This document shows, piece after piece, positions 11,385-19,305 of a DNA stretch of 64,000 bases. The DNA lies in NCBI RefSeq assembly GCF_018502625.1, contig NZ_CP075566.1, forward strand, positions 4,140,001-4,204,000, written 5' to 3'. The notes beneath the pieces were generated by a model that worked only from the letters and a program-made list of their open reading frames with translations, had not been told where the DNA came from and ran no database searches. Position numbers and translations under genes: made by a program. The DNA is from Pseudomonas hormoni. Lineage in GTDB: Bacteria > Pseudomonadota > Gammaproteobacteria > Pseudomonadales > Pseudomonadaceae. The first letter of the stretch is position 1. Each line of letters begins with the position of its first letter.

Positions 11385-11412
11385 AAAAAAACCCCTCTTG
11401 CGAGGGGTTCTT
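11385..11412 (-). terminator. Rho-independent terminator of flgBCDE
   Basis: On the minus strand, GAACCCCTCGCAAGAGGGGTT is followed by a run of T. It lies directly downstream of flgE, so flgF and later hook genes are not co-transcribed from here. Confidence 0.9.
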
Positions 11413-11436
11413 TGTGCAGCAATCAGCCAACCAACA

Positions 11437-12762
11437 TCAGGTCATCTGAATGATGGTCTGCATGATGGTGCTTTGAGTCGAGATGGTCTTGGCGTTCGCC
11501 TGGTAGTTGCTCTGCGCCTTGATCAGGTCGACCAGTTCGCTGGTCAGGTTGACGTTGGACTCTTCCAGAGAGTTGGAGTGGATCTCGCCCAAGGTACCGG
11601 TGTTCGGCGCATCGTAGCCCGGGATACCCGACGCGTAGGTTTCTTTCCAGCTGGTGCCGCCTACAGGCTGCAGACCTTGCTCGTTAGTGAAGCTGGCGAG
11701 CGAAATCTGGCCGATGGCCTTGGTCTGGCTGTTGCTGAAGTTGGCCAGCATGATACCGCTGGTGTCGATGGTCAGGTTGGTGATCTGGCCCGTGGCGTAA
11801 CCGTTCTGCGCAGGAATCGAACGCGCGGTGTCGGCGTTGTACTGTGTGGTTTTGGCCATGGAGATGGTCACACCGCCCGGGTCGGCGGCGGCGCCGTTGG
11901 CTGCCCACACACCGTTGGTCACGGTGCCGGGAATCCAGCCAGTGACCTTCAGGTCAGGGCTGACGATAGGCAATGGAACGGCCGGAGTGGTCACCGAAAC
12001 CAGATTGCCCGAGGTGTCGAACACCATCGTCGAGGCGACCGGCGGGTTCGCCGGAATCGCGGTAGGACTAGGGTCGGTGCCATTCGGGTTGCGACCATCG
12101 ATCAGGGTGTAGGTTTTCCAGGTGTTCGCACCAGTCTTGACCATGAATTGATCCATGATGTGCTGGTTACCCTGAGTATCGTAAATCGGGGTGCTGAACT
12201 GCTTGGTGAAGGACCCTTGCTTGCTCGGGTCGAACGGGTTGGCAACCTGGTTGATATCCAATTCCGTGGATTTCAGGTTGATCGTCGACGAAACCGTGGT
12301 GGTGGTTTTCGGCGCCAGGTTCGACGTGTCAATGCGCAGGTCAGTCAAAACGCCATTGAGGATCTTGCCATTGGCATCCACGCCATAACCCTGCAGACGC
12401 GCAGAGCCATCGCTATTGGTGACGTAACCGTCCTTGTCGACCTTGAAGGTACCGGCACGGGTGTAGGACAGCGAGCCATTGTCGTTCAGCACGAAGAAGC
12501 CGGATCCGTTGATGCCCATGTCCAGCACGTTGCCGGTGTTGTTGACGTCACCCTGGGTGAACTGCTGGGAAACGTTGGCCAGGCGCACGCCGTTACCGAC
12601 GACTTTGCTGCCGGAACCCAGCTTGGTGGCCGAGTAAACGTCTTCGAATTCCGCACGGGACGATTTGAAACCGGTGGTCGCGACGTTGGCGATGTTGTTG
12701 CCGGTCACGTCCAGTTGTTTGTTGGCTGCATAGAGACCGCTAAGGCCGATATTGAAAGACAT
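11437..12762 (-). CDS. flgE: Flagellar hook protein FlgE
   Basis: 441 residues. It polymerises into the hook joining rod and filament. The N-terminus MSFNIGLSGLYAANKQLDVT and the NNIANVATTGFKSSRAEF signature are those of axial rod/hook proteins. The C-terminus (LTSELVDLIKAQSNYQANAK) forms the partner coiled coil. The central part is the variable surface domain. It is last in flgB-C-D-E and is followed by a strong terminator. The protein has no cleaved signal and is exported by the flagellar type III apparatus. A ribosome site lies upstream. Confidence 0.97.
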   Translation of the reverse strand: MSFNIGLSGLYAANKQLDVTGNNIANVATTGFKSSRAEFEDVYSATKLGSGSKVVGNGVRLANVSQQFTQGDVNNTGNVLDMGINGSGFFVLNDNGSLSYTRAGTFKVDKDGYVTNSDGSARLQGYGVDANGKILNGVLTDLRIDTSNLAPKTTTTVSSTINLKSTELDINQVANPFDPSKQGSFTKQFSTPIYDTQGNQHIMDQFMVKTGANTWKTYTLIDGRNPNGTDPSPTAIPANPPVASTMVFDTSGNLVSVTTPAVPLPIVSPDLKVTGWIPGTVTNGVWAANGAAADPGGVTISMAKTTQYNADTARSIPAQNGYATGQITNLTIDTSGIMLANFSNSQTKAIGQISLASFTNEQGLQPVGGTSWKETYASGIPGYDAPNTGTLGEIHSNSLEESNVNLTSELVDLIKAQSNYQANAKTISTQSTIMQTIIQMT

Positions 12763-12793
12763 ATTCCACTCCTTTGTGCCGTGTTAGTCGGCT

Positions 12794-13516
12794 CTACATA
12801 CCAATGGTTTGTACTTTGGACAGGGCAATGCTGCCCAGCCCGGCGAGGTTGAGCATCAACTCACCGCCGGTCTGGCTGATGGTCACGCTGTTGACGGTTG
12901 CCGGCAGGTACGTCACCAGCGAGGTCGCCTTGCCGTCGTAGGTCGCAGTAGCACCAAAGGTATAGGTACCCGCCTTGGCCACCTCGCCTGCATCGTTCTT
13001 GCCATCCCAGATGAAACTGGAAGTACCGGCTTTCTGGCTGCCCAGGTCGATGGTGCGGACAACCTTGCCATCGGCATCAGTGATCTTGACCTTGACCGGG
13101 TCCACCGACGCCGGTACGGCAATGGTGCCGTTGAAACTCTTGGAGGTATCGACCACGGCCTTGTCGCCCGGGGCAATGACCGAACGCCCGACCAGCGACG
13201 AAGCCTGCAAGGCCTGGGACGAGTTGTAGTTGCTGGCCAGGCCACTCACGGTGGTGTTGAGCGTGGTGATGCCTTCCAGGCTGCTGAACTGCGCCAACTG
13301 GGCAACGAACTCGCCGTTGTCCTGTGGCTCCAGCGGGTTCTGGTTCTTCAGCTGTGTCACCAGCAGTTGCATGAACGCGTCTTTGCCCAGGGCCTTTTTG
13401 CCGGTGGCGCTGTTCGTCGCGGACGCCAGGCCATCGGCACTGGTGCTGGTCTTGATCGAAGAGTTGGCCAGGATGTCTTTGAGGCTAAGGCCGCTGGTGG
13501 TATCGGTAACACTCAT
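12794..13516 (-). CDS. flgD: Flagellar hook capping/assembly protein FlgD
   Basis: 240 residues. It caps the growing hook and is absent from the finished flagellum. The N-terminal export and capping region shows ALGKDAFMQLLVTQLKNQNP, the hallmark FLxLLxxQLxxQDP motif, then EFVAQLAQFSSLEGI. Beyond residue 110 comes the FlgD Ig-like/tudor segment (ITDADGKVVRTIDLGSQKAG, FIWDGKNDAGEVAKAGTY). It lies between flgC and flgE and is transcribed from the sigma-54 promoter before flgB. Confidence 0.97.
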   Translation of the reverse strand: MSVTDTTSGLSLKDILANSSIKTSTSADGLASATNSATGKKALGKDAFMQLLVTQLKNQNPLEPQDNGEFVAQLAQFSSLEGITTLNTTVSGLASNYNSSQALQASSLVGRSVIAPGDKAVVDTSKSFNGTIAVPASVDPVKVKITDADGKVVRTIDLGSQKAGTSSFIWDGKNDAGEVAKAGTYTFGATATYDGKATSLVTYLPATVNSVTISQTGGELMLNLAGLGSIALSKVQTIGM

Positions 13517-13531
13517 CTGAGTCGCCCCTTA

Positions 13532-13975
13532 TCACTGACCGAGGGTCAGGACCTTCTGCATCATGGTTTTGGCGGTGTTCATCATTTCGGCGTTGGTCTG
13601 GAACGAACGACTCGCGGAAATCATGTCGGCCATTTCTTCCACCACGTTGACGTTCGGGTAGTAGACGTAGCCCTTGGCATCGGCCGCCGGATGGTTCGGT
13701 TCGTAGCGGGCTTCCAGATTGCTCTGGTCTTCCACAACGCCCAGCACTTGCACGCCCTGGCCTGCAGCGTCCTGGTTCTGGAACAGCGAATCGCTGCCGC
13801 CGCTCTGGCCACCCTGGAACATGGTGGCGAACACCGGGTGACGGGCGCGGTAGGTCTGGTCGATGCTCGACGAGACGGTTTCGGCGTTGGCGATGTTCGA
13901 GGCAACGGTGTTCAAGCGCGTGGTTTGCGCACTCATGCCGCTACCGGCAATGTTGAAAACACTGGCTAGAGACAT
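13532..13975 (-). CDS. flgC: Flagellar proximal rod protein FlgC
   Basis: 147 residues. A structural part of the proximal rod in the periplasm. The N-terminal axial motif is SVFNIAGSGMSAQTTRLNTV with ASNIANAETV. The middle has the FlgC-typical YYPNVNVVEEMADMISASRS, and the C-terminus is MMNTAKTMMQKVLTL. Length is normal for the family. Only 3 bp separate it from flgB, so the genes are probably translated in concert. Confidence 0.97.
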   Translation of the reverse strand: MSLASVFNIAGSGMSAQTTRLNTVASNIANAETVSSSIDQTYRARHPVFATMFQGGQSGGSDSLFQNQDAAGQGVQVLGVVEDQSNLEARYEPNHPAADAKGYVYYPNVNVVEEMADMISASRSFQTNAEMMNTAKTMMQKVLTLGQ

Positions 13976-13978
13976 GAC

Positions 13979-14386
13979 TTACTCTCCACGCAGGGCTGAA
14001 ATCAACCCTTTGAATTTGCTGTTGAGCAGGGTGAAGCTGGCCTGGAAGTTGACCGCGTTTTCCGCGTAGTTCGACTGTTCCAGCTGAGCGTCCACGGTGT
14101 TCTGGTCGATCGACGGTTGCATCGGCGTGCGATACAGCAGCGACTCGTCGCCATTGCCCAGGCCTTCGGCTTCGATATGACGGTTGTTGGTCATGTTCAA
14201 GGCAAAGGTGCCGTTCTTGGTTTTCTCGCTCTGCTCGGCGAGCACTTTCGAGAAGTCCAGATCCCGAGCCTTGTAGTTCGGGGTGTCGGCGTTGGCGATG
14301 TTGTTGGCCAGGACTTCGGCACGCTGAGCGCGGAAGCCCAGGGCTTGTTCGTGGATACCGAGCGCTTTATCGAAGCTGATGCTCAT
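13979..14386 (-). CDS. flgB: Flagellar proximal rod protein FlgB
   Basis: 135 residues from the ATG at 14384-14386 (preceded by GAAGG). The same frame extends upstream across the sigma-54 promoter and is not coding there. Features: MSISFDKALGIHEQAL start, RAEVLANNIANADTPNYKAR axial-protein motif, and a C-terminus NAVNFQASFTLLNSKFKGLI. First gene of flgBCDE, the operon known in P. aeruginosa to depend on sigma-54 and FleR. It builds the base of the rod. Confidence 0.96.
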   Translation of the reverse strand: MSISFDKALGIHEQALGFRAQRAEVLANNIANADTPNYKARDLDFSKVLAEQSEKTKNGTFALNMTNNRHIEAEGLGNGDESLLYRTPMQPSIDQNTVDAQLEQSNYAENAVNFQASFTLLNSKFKGLISALRGE

Positions 14387-14430
14387 GTCGGGAAACCTTC
14401 GGGTGACCTGATTTTTCGTACGATGAACAT

Positions 14431-14447
14431 AGCAAGCGGCGTGCCAA
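14431..14447 (-). promoter_or_regulatory. Sigma-54 promoter of flgBCDE
   Basis: On the minus strand TTGGCAC-GCCGC-TTGCT matches the -24/-12 consensus (TGGCAC-N5-TTGCW) exactly. It is about 45 bp upstream of the flgB start, as expected for a class III flagellar operon. Confidence 0.93.
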
Positions 14448-14500
14448 TTCAAAAAACCCCATAAACCGGGGCTTTGCGGGCAGGGGCAAGGCGGCAATGC

Positions 14501-14542
14501 CAGAAAAGCGGCAACGGGTTTCCGCCGTCTGCCGCTTTTCTG
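14501..14542. promoter_or_regulatory. 13-bp inverted repeat upstream of the flgB promoter
   Basis: CAGAAAAGCGGCA (14501-14513) and TGCCGCTTTTCTG (14530-14542) are perfect complements separated by 16 bp. They lie 54-95 bp upstream of the -24 element. The position suits an enhancer-binding-protein site (FleR is the expected activator), but the binding protein is not proven by sequence. Confidence 0.45.
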
Positions 14543-14570
14543 CCGCTTTCTCACGGGCAACACCGATCAA

Positions 14571-14665
14571 CTGTAGGAGCGAGGCTTGCCCGCGAAGGCG
14601 GTGTGTCTGACGGCATCATCATTGCCTGACCCACCGCCTTCGCGGGCAAGCCTCGCTCCTACAGG
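14571..14665. repeat. REP pair (class A)
   Basis: Inverted TAGGAGCGAGGCTTGCCCGC copies between cheR and the flgB control region. Confidence 0.9.
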
Positions 14666-14699
14666 AGTTGCGGCGCTCGTGGGAAATCATCAAGCATAA

Positions 14700-14731
14700 A
14701 AAAACGGGAGCCTCTGAGGACTCCCGTTTTC
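14700..14731 (-). terminator. Rho-independent terminator of cheV-cheR
   Basis: Minus-strand stem AACGGGAGTCCTCAGAGGCTCCCGTT followed by a T-run (given as arms ACGGGAG and CTCCCGT), immediately after the cheR stop codon. Confidence 0.88.
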
Positions 14732-14747
14732 TGATGCCGCCGATCAA

Positions 14748-15575
14748 TCACTTCGCCTGGTAAATAATCCCCGGGCTGCACTGGACCATCTGGTAATGGT
14801 CCGGCAAACCGTTCAGCGCTTCGGACGCGCCGAGGAACAGATAACCGCCCGGCTTCAGCGTGCTGTGGATGCGCAACAGAATGTCCTTCTTCACCTCGGC
14901 GGAGAAGTAGATCAGTACGTTGCGGCAGAACACGATGTCGAACTTGCCGAGACTCGCGTAGCTGTCCAGCAGGTTGAACGAGCGAAACTCCACCCGGCTC
15001 TTGATCGGCGCCTTGATCGCCCAGCGTCCCGGCCCTTTCGGGTCGAAGTAACGCTGCAGGCGCTCGGGCGACAGACCGCGACCGATGGCCAGGCTGTCGT
15101 ACTCGCCGGTCTTGCAGTTGGTCAGCATGGTGCCGGACAAATCAGTGGCGACGATCTGCACGCCCATCTTCAACTGGCCCATGTTGACCCGCTCGAACTC
15201 GTCGATGGACATCGACAGCGAATACGGTTCCTGCCCCGACGAGCACGCCGCCGACCAGATCCGCAGACGCTGGCCGGGAGCTGCCTTGATTGCTTCGGGC
15301 AGTACCTTGTTCTTCAAGACTTCAAACGGATAGGTGTCACGAAACCACAGGGTTTCGTTGGTCGTCATGGCATCGACCACCATCTCGCGCAAACCGCTGC
15401 GAGGCTGGGTCTGAATGCGCTGGACCAGCTCACCCAGGGACTTGATGCCTTGCTGTTCCATCAGTTTGTTGAGACGGCTCGAGACCAGGTACTGCTTGTT
15501 TTCACCGAGCAAAATGCCACAGGCTTTTTCCAGGAAGACCCGGAACTGTTCGAAATCCAAATTACCCGTAGACAA
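14748..15575 (-). CDS. cheR: Chemotaxis protein methyltransferase CheR
   Basis: 275 residues. It methylates glutamates of chemoreceptors using S-adenosylmethionine. The N-terminal helical CheR_N domain covers about residues 8-65. The catalytic domain contains TTNETLWFRD, the SAM-binding IWSAACSSGQEPYS, and FDIVFCRNVLIYFS with KPGGYLFLGASE. No pentapeptide-binding beta-subdomain abnormality was noted. It lies 46 bp after cheV; in P. aeruginosa the cheVR pair is assigned to class IV (FliA). Confidence 0.96.
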   Translation of the reverse strand: MSTGNLDFEQFRVFLEKACGILLGENKQYLVSSRLNKLMEQQGIKSLGELVQRIQTQPRSGLREMVVDAMTTNETLWFRDTYPFEVLKNKVLPEAIKAAPGQRLRIWSAACSSGQEPYSLSMSIDEFERVNMGQLKMGVQIVATDLSGTMLTNCKTGEYDSLAIGRGLSPERLQRYFDPKGPGRWAIKAPIKSRVEFRSFNLLDSYASLGKFDIVFCRNVLIYFSAEVKKDILLRIHSTLKPGGYLFLGASEALNGLPDHYQMVQCSPGIIYQAK

Positions 15576-15621
15576 AGATGCCGCCTCTTAAATCGTATTA
15601 ACCACCAAGGGCAGAAGGCCC

Positions 15622-16554
15622 CTAGCTGATGTCTGCTGCTTTGATCCGGTCAACTACCCGGGATGCCAGGTCATCAGGACGGAACTTGGCCAGGAAGTCA
15701 TCGGCACCGACTTTCTTGACCATCGCCTGATTGAACACACCCGACAACGAAGTATGCAGGATGATATGAAGCTTTTGCATGCGAGGGTCGTTGCGGATCT
15801 CGGCCGTCAGGGTGTACCCGTCCATCTCCGGCATCTCGATGTCGGAAATCATCATCAGGAACTCTTCTTCCGGCTTCTTGCCCTCGTCGACCAGCTTGCG
15901 CAGGTAATCCAGCGCTTGCCGTCCGTCGTTCAACGCCACCACTTCGACACCGACCGTCTGCAGGCAACGCGTGACCTGCTTGCGCGCCACCGACGAGTCA
16001 TCGACCGTCAGCACCCGCAGCGACAGCGCCTTGTGCTGGGTCTCGACATCGACCACACCGACGGAAATCGCTTCCGGTGTCGGCGCCACTTCTGCCAGGA
16101 CCTTCTCGACGTCGATGATTTCGACTAACTGATTGTCGACCCGAGTCACAGCCGTCAGGTAATGATCGCGTCCGGTGCCCTTGGGAGGCGGATGAATCTC
16201 CTCCCAGTTCATGTTGACGATGCGTTCCACCGAGCGCACCAGGAAACCCTGGGTCTTGGTGTTGTATTCCGTGATGATCACGAAGGGATTGCTTTGATCT
16301 TTCAGCGCCCCGGAACCGGTCGCCATTGCCAGATCAAGGATCGGAATGGTCGCCCCCCGGATATTTGCCACACCGCACACGACAGGACTGGACTTGGGCA
16401 TCAAGGTCAGCTTGGGGCATTGCAGCACCTCGCGAACCTTGAACACGTTGATCCCGTACAGCTGCTGGCCGTCGAGACGGAACAACAACAGCTCCAGGCG
16501 ATTCTGCCCTACCAGTTGCGTGCGCTGGTTTACCGAATCCATTACACCAGCCAT
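15622..16554 (-). CDS. cheV: Chemotaxis adaptor CheV (CheW-REC fusion)
   Basis: 310 residues. The N-terminal CheW-like coupling domain spans about 18-160 (LLLFRLDGQQLYGINVFKV, RGATIPILDLA). A receiver domain follows from about 180 (VLTVDDSSVARKQV, phosphoacceptor in MISDIEMPEMDGYT, HTSLSG, then the Lys in DDFLAKFRPDDL). It couples receptors to CheA and is tuned by phosphorylation. Divergent from flgA with only about 80 bp between, where two promoters appear to overlap on opposite strands. Confidence 0.95.
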   Translation of the reverse strand: MAGVMDSVNQRTQLVGQNRLELLLFRLDGQQLYGINVFKVREVLQCPKLTLMPKSSPVVCGVANIRGATIPILDLAMATGSGALKDQSNPFVIITEYNTKTQGFLVRSVERIVNMNWEEIHPPPKGTGRDHYLTAVTRVDNQLVEIIDVEKVLAEVAPTPEAISVGVVDVETQHKALSLRVLTVDDSSVARKQVTRCLQTVGVEVVALNDGRQALDYLRKLVDEGKKPEEEFLMMISDIEMPEMDGYTLTAEIRNDPRMQKLHIILHTSLSGVFNQAMVKKVGADDFLAKFRPDDLASRVVDRIKAADIS

Positions 16555-16604
16555 GCCCAGACTCCTACACCAACGCTAAGTGTGTTGCGACGCACATTCA
16601 TCAC

Positions 16605-16631
16605 TAAACGGCACGGCGCTTGCTTTTTAAC
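16605..16631 (-). promoter_or_regulatory. Possible sigma-28 (FliA) promoter of cheVR
   Basis: On the minus strand GTTAAAAA ... GCCGTTTA resembles the FliA pattern TAAAGTTT-N11-GCCGATAA, but spacing and -10 are imperfect. Support is mainly that cheVR is FliA-dependent in P. aeruginosa. It lies wholly over the flgA sigma-54 element. Confidence 0.4.
16609..16624 (+). promoter_or_regulatory. Sigma-54 promoter of flgA
   Basis: CGGCAC-GGCGC-TTGCT has GG and GC exactly 10 bp apart (16610-16611 and 16622-16623). flgA is a sigma-54/FleQ (class II) gene in P. aeruginosa. The predicted start point, near 16635, is one base before the flgA ATG. Confidence 0.75.
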
Positions 16632-16635
16632 TCTT

Positions 16636-17397
16636 ATGAACACAGAACCGACATTTTTCCGACGCCTGACATCACCCTTCCGCAGACTGCTCTGGGCGAT
16701 GTCGGCCGTTTGCCTGTTCAACGCTGGCAGCCCTGCCCTTGCTGACGCGGTTACCTTGCCTGACATGCTTATCGGCGTCACCCAGGGCTTTCTTGAATTC
16801 ACCGTAGAAGACTATCTGGCGACCAGTCAAACGGAAGGTCGCTACGAAATCCAGGTCAACCAGCTCGATCCGCGACTGCGCATGCCCATGTGCGACAAGG
16901 AATTGACAGCCAGCCTCGAGAGCCCGGCCAAGCCATTGGGCCGGGTCACGGTCAAGGTTCGCTGCGAGGGAACCTCCCCCTGGACGGTGTTCGTACCCGC
17001 TCAAGTCCGCCTGTTTCGCGACGTCGTGACCACCACCCGCCCCCTGCGCCGCGCCGACATTGTCGAGCCCGCTGACGTGCTCCTGCGCGAACGTGATATC
17101 AGCCTGATCAACCAGGGTTACCTGACGACCCTCGAACAGGCGATCGGCCAGCGACTTACCCGACCAATGGTCGCCGATCAGGTGATTACCCTCGTTCACC
17201 TCGAACAGGCGGAAGTCATTCGCAAGGGTGATCAGGTGGTCATTACCGCCCACAGTGGTACGCTCAGCGTGCGAATGCCCGGCGAAGCGCTGTCCAACGG
17301 CGGTATGAGCGAGCAGATTCGCGTGAAAAACCTCAACTCCAAGCGGGTCATCAAGGCGCAAGTCACTGCGCCGGGCCAGGTGGAAGTGTCTATGTAG
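16636..17397 (+). CDS. flgA: Flagellar basal body P-ring formation protein FlgA
   Basis: 253 residues from the ATG at 16636. The first 37 residues form a signal peptide with basic n-region and a hydrophobic core ending in SPALADA, so the protein is a periplasmic chaperone for P-ring assembly. The C-terminal SAF/FlgA domain (about 115-250) contains RPLRRADIVEPADVLLRERD and GQRLTRPMVADQVI. No Shine-Dalgarno sequence precedes the ATG, and the -12 promoter element is only 12 bp upstream. An internal ATG at 16699 would remove the basic part of the signal peptide, so 16636 is preferred. Confidence 0.9.
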   Translation: MNTEPTFFRRLTSPFRRLLWAMSAVCLFNAGSPALADAVTLPDMLIGVTQGFLEFTVEDYLATSQTEGRYEIQVNQLDPRLRMPMCDKELTASLESPAKPLGRVTVKVRCEGTSPWTVFVPAQVRLFRDVVTTTRPLRRADIVEPADVLLRERDISLINQGYLTTLEQAIGQRLTRPMVADQVITLVHLEQAEVIRKGDQVVITAHSGTLSVRMPGEALSNGGMSEQIRVKNLNSKRVIKAQVTAPGQVEVSM

Positions 17398-17498
17398 GCA
17401 CCCTTTCCTGAAGAAGTGGCGTTGCCCGAGGCTGTTCCCTAAACTGTGCCGCATGCAGAAGAAGTGCTGGCGCATGCAGGCTCATTGATAAATGGGTC

Positions 17499-17525
17499 TA
17501 AAGTTTTCACAGGGAGAGCCGAAAA
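17499..17525 (+). promoter_or_regulatory. Sigma-28 (FliA) promoter of flgMN
   Basis: TAAAGTTT (17499-17506), 11 bp, GCCGAAAA (17518-17525) matches the FliA consensus with one mismatch. It sits about 37 bp before the flgM start, as expected for the anti-sigma-28 gene. Confidence 0.88.
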
Positions 17526-17561
17526 CATGGCAAGCGTCCAAATACTCAGAGGTTTTTTACC

Positions 17562-17888
17562 ATGGTCATCGATTTCAGCCGTTTGAACAGCTCCTCGTCA
17601 CTTACGGGCAGTACACGTACCAGCGTTGCCAAGGAAACTGCCGAAGCCGGCAAATCCGCGCCGCTGAATACCCCGGCCGAACAGGCCAGTACCGTCAAAA
17701 GCGGGGAATCGGTACACCTCAGCAATGAGGCTCAACAGTTGCAACAGGTCACTGACAAGCTGCGCGATCAGCCTGCCGTCGACAAAGCCCGCGTGGCCGA
17801 GTTGAAAGCAGCGATTGCCGATGGCAGCTACAAAGTCGACAGCAACCGTGTAGCCAGCAAACTGCTCAACTTCGAAGCCCAGCGCTAG
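17562..17888 (+). CDS. flgM: Anti-sigma-28 factor FlgM
   Basis: 108 residues. It holds FliA inactive until it is secreted through the completed hook. The start MVIDFSRLN, a Ser/Thr-rich low-complexity N-terminal half and a C-terminal FliA-binding region ([18 protein letters not shown], then [29 protein letters not shown]) are typical. The ATG at 17562 has AGAGG upstream; a second frame overlapping here is not coding. It lies behind a good sigma-28 promoter, giving the known feedback loop. Confidence 0.94.
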   Translation: MVIDFSRLNSSSSLTGSTRTSVAKETAEAGKSAPLNTPAEQASTVKSGESVHLSNEAQQLQQVTDKLRDQPAVDKARVAELKAAIADGSYKVDSNRVASKLLNFEAQR

Positions 17889-17936
17889 GCCACGGCCCGC
17901 GCCAGGCTTTTGGACGCTTAAAACCCAAGGCCAGCC

Positions 17937-18404
17937 ATGCACGACACTAACTTACTGCAACTGATCACCGACGACTTTGCTCCAGCGCAACACTTGCTGG
18001 AGTTACTGCAAACCGAGTCTATCGCCTTGCACGGTCGTGACATGCCACTGCTCGAAGATATTCTGGCGCAGAAACAGGCATTGATCATTCTGCTCGAACA
18101 GCATGGCCGCAAGCGCAGTGAAATCCTCGCCAGCCTCAATCTGCCGGTCAATCGCAACGGTCTGGAGCAACTGGCCAGCCATTCGAGCATCGGCGAAGAG
18201 TTGCTGGCGCAGAGCGATGTGCTGACCGACCTTCTGGCTCAATGCCAGGCGGCGAACGTCAATAATGGCCAGTCGATCCTGGTCCAGCAGGCCGCCACGG
18301 CCAACCAGCTGAAAATCCTTACCGGCGGCGAACCGCCTGCCCTTTATGATGCCCGCGGATCAACCGCCAAGCTTGCGAAGCCACGCCCGCTCAGTCAGGC
18401 TTGA
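17937..18404 (+). CDS. flgN: Flagellar export chaperone FlgN
   Basis: 155 residues, rich in Leu, Gln and Glu, with the helical pattern of the FlgN family (LLELLQTESIALHGRDMPLL, ILAQKQALIILLEQHGRKRS). It is the cytosolic chaperone for the hook-filament junction proteins FlgK and FlgL. It starts 48 bp after flgM and probably shares its transcript. Similarity among FlgN proteins is low, so the call leans partly on position after flgM. Confidence 0.88.
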   Translation: MHDTNLLQLITDDFAPAQHLLELLQTESIALHGRDMPLLEDILAQKQALIILLEQHGRKRSEILASLNLPVNRNGLEQLASHSSIGEELLAQSDVLTDLLAQCQAANVNNGQSILVQQAATANQLKILTGGEPPALYDARGSTAKLAKPRPLSQA

Positions 18405-18495
18405 GCCTTCAAATGACCACGCCCTATCAAGACTCGCAACATGCTGGCAATATGCTAGCCAGCCGTAGTCATATTTGTCTGGAGATTGATGAACC

Positions 18496-19242
18496 GTGTC
18501 CAATGCCTTAACCGCGGAAGATGCCCCGCAGCCACCCAAGGTGCTTACCACGCCTTTGGAAATCTCCGGCAACCTGCGCCAACTGCAAGAAAGCCATGAT
18601 CCGCTGATCATCACGTTCCATGAGCGCACTCAGCGCTTCCAGAGCTATCTGGTGGACGTGGACCGCGAAGGCCGCACCATCGCGCTCGACGAAATGATCC
18701 CGCGTGACGGCGAACGCTTCCTGCTGGCCGGCGAACCGTTCAAGGTCGAAGGCTTTCACGAAGGCGTGCGCATCGCCTGGGAAAGCAACGGTCAACTGAC
18801 CATCGACGAATCCGGTGACAGTCGCTGCTATCGCGGCCCGCTGCCGGATGAAGTGGTGTATCACCAGCGCCGCAATGCCTTTCGCGCCGCATTGAAATTG
18901 GCGCAATTGGTCAACGTCGAGCTGGACGGTGAAAAGCTCAAGGCGCCGATCAACGGCAAGCTGCTGGACATTTCCGCCACCGGCTGCAAGTTGCGCTTCG
19001 AAGGCGACATTACCGGCAGCCTGCAACTGGGCCAGGTCTACGACCGTTTCGCCGCCGCCCTGCCCTTCGGCAAAATGACGGCACCGGTCGAACTGCGCTA
19101 CCTGCACTTCGAAGAAAAAATCTCCACCACCTTCGCCGGCATCCGCTTTCACAACATGAGCGGCTTGGTGCAGCGTCAGGTCGAGCGCTTCGTCTATCAG
19201 CTTCAGCGCGAAGCGCGACGCTTCGACAAAGACGACCTGTAA
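18496..19242 (+). CDS. flgZ: Flagellar brake protein, YcgR/FlgZ family (PilZ domain)
   Basis: 248 residues from a GTG start. The N-terminal YcgR domain covers about residues 20-115. The C-terminal PilZ domain begins with the c-di-GMP-binding R-x-x-x-R arrangement in [12 protein letters not shown] and has the D-x-S-x-x-G motif in [10 protein letters not shown]. When loaded with c-di-GMP the family slows or biases the flagellar motor. Position after flgMN is the same as for flgZ in other fluorescent pseudomonads. A terminator shared with the convergent MFS gene follows. Confidence 0.92.
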   Translation: MSNALTAEDAPQPPKVLTTPLEISGNLRQLQESHDPLIITFHERTQRFQSYLVDVDREGRTIALDEMIPRDGERFLLAGEPFKVEGFHEGVRIAWESNGQLTIDESGDSRCYRGPLPDEVVYHQRRNAFRAALKLAQLVNVELDGEKLKAPINGKLLDISATGCKLRFEGDITGSLQLGQVYDRFAAALPFGKMTAPVELRYLHFEEKISTTFAGIRFHNMSGLVQRQVERFVYQLQREARRFDKDDL

Positions 19243-19253
19243 TAGCGCTTCAA

Positions 19254-19294
19254 TAAAAAACGGGCAGTCCCTTGCGGTGACTGCCCGTTTTTTT
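19254..19294. terminator. Bidirectional terminator between flgZ and the MFS gene
   Basis: AAAAAACGGGCAGTC ... GACTGCCCGTTTTTTT, with T-runs on both strands, sits between the two convergent genes. Confidence 0.93.
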
Positions 19295-19305
19295 ATGCCC
19301 GGGTT

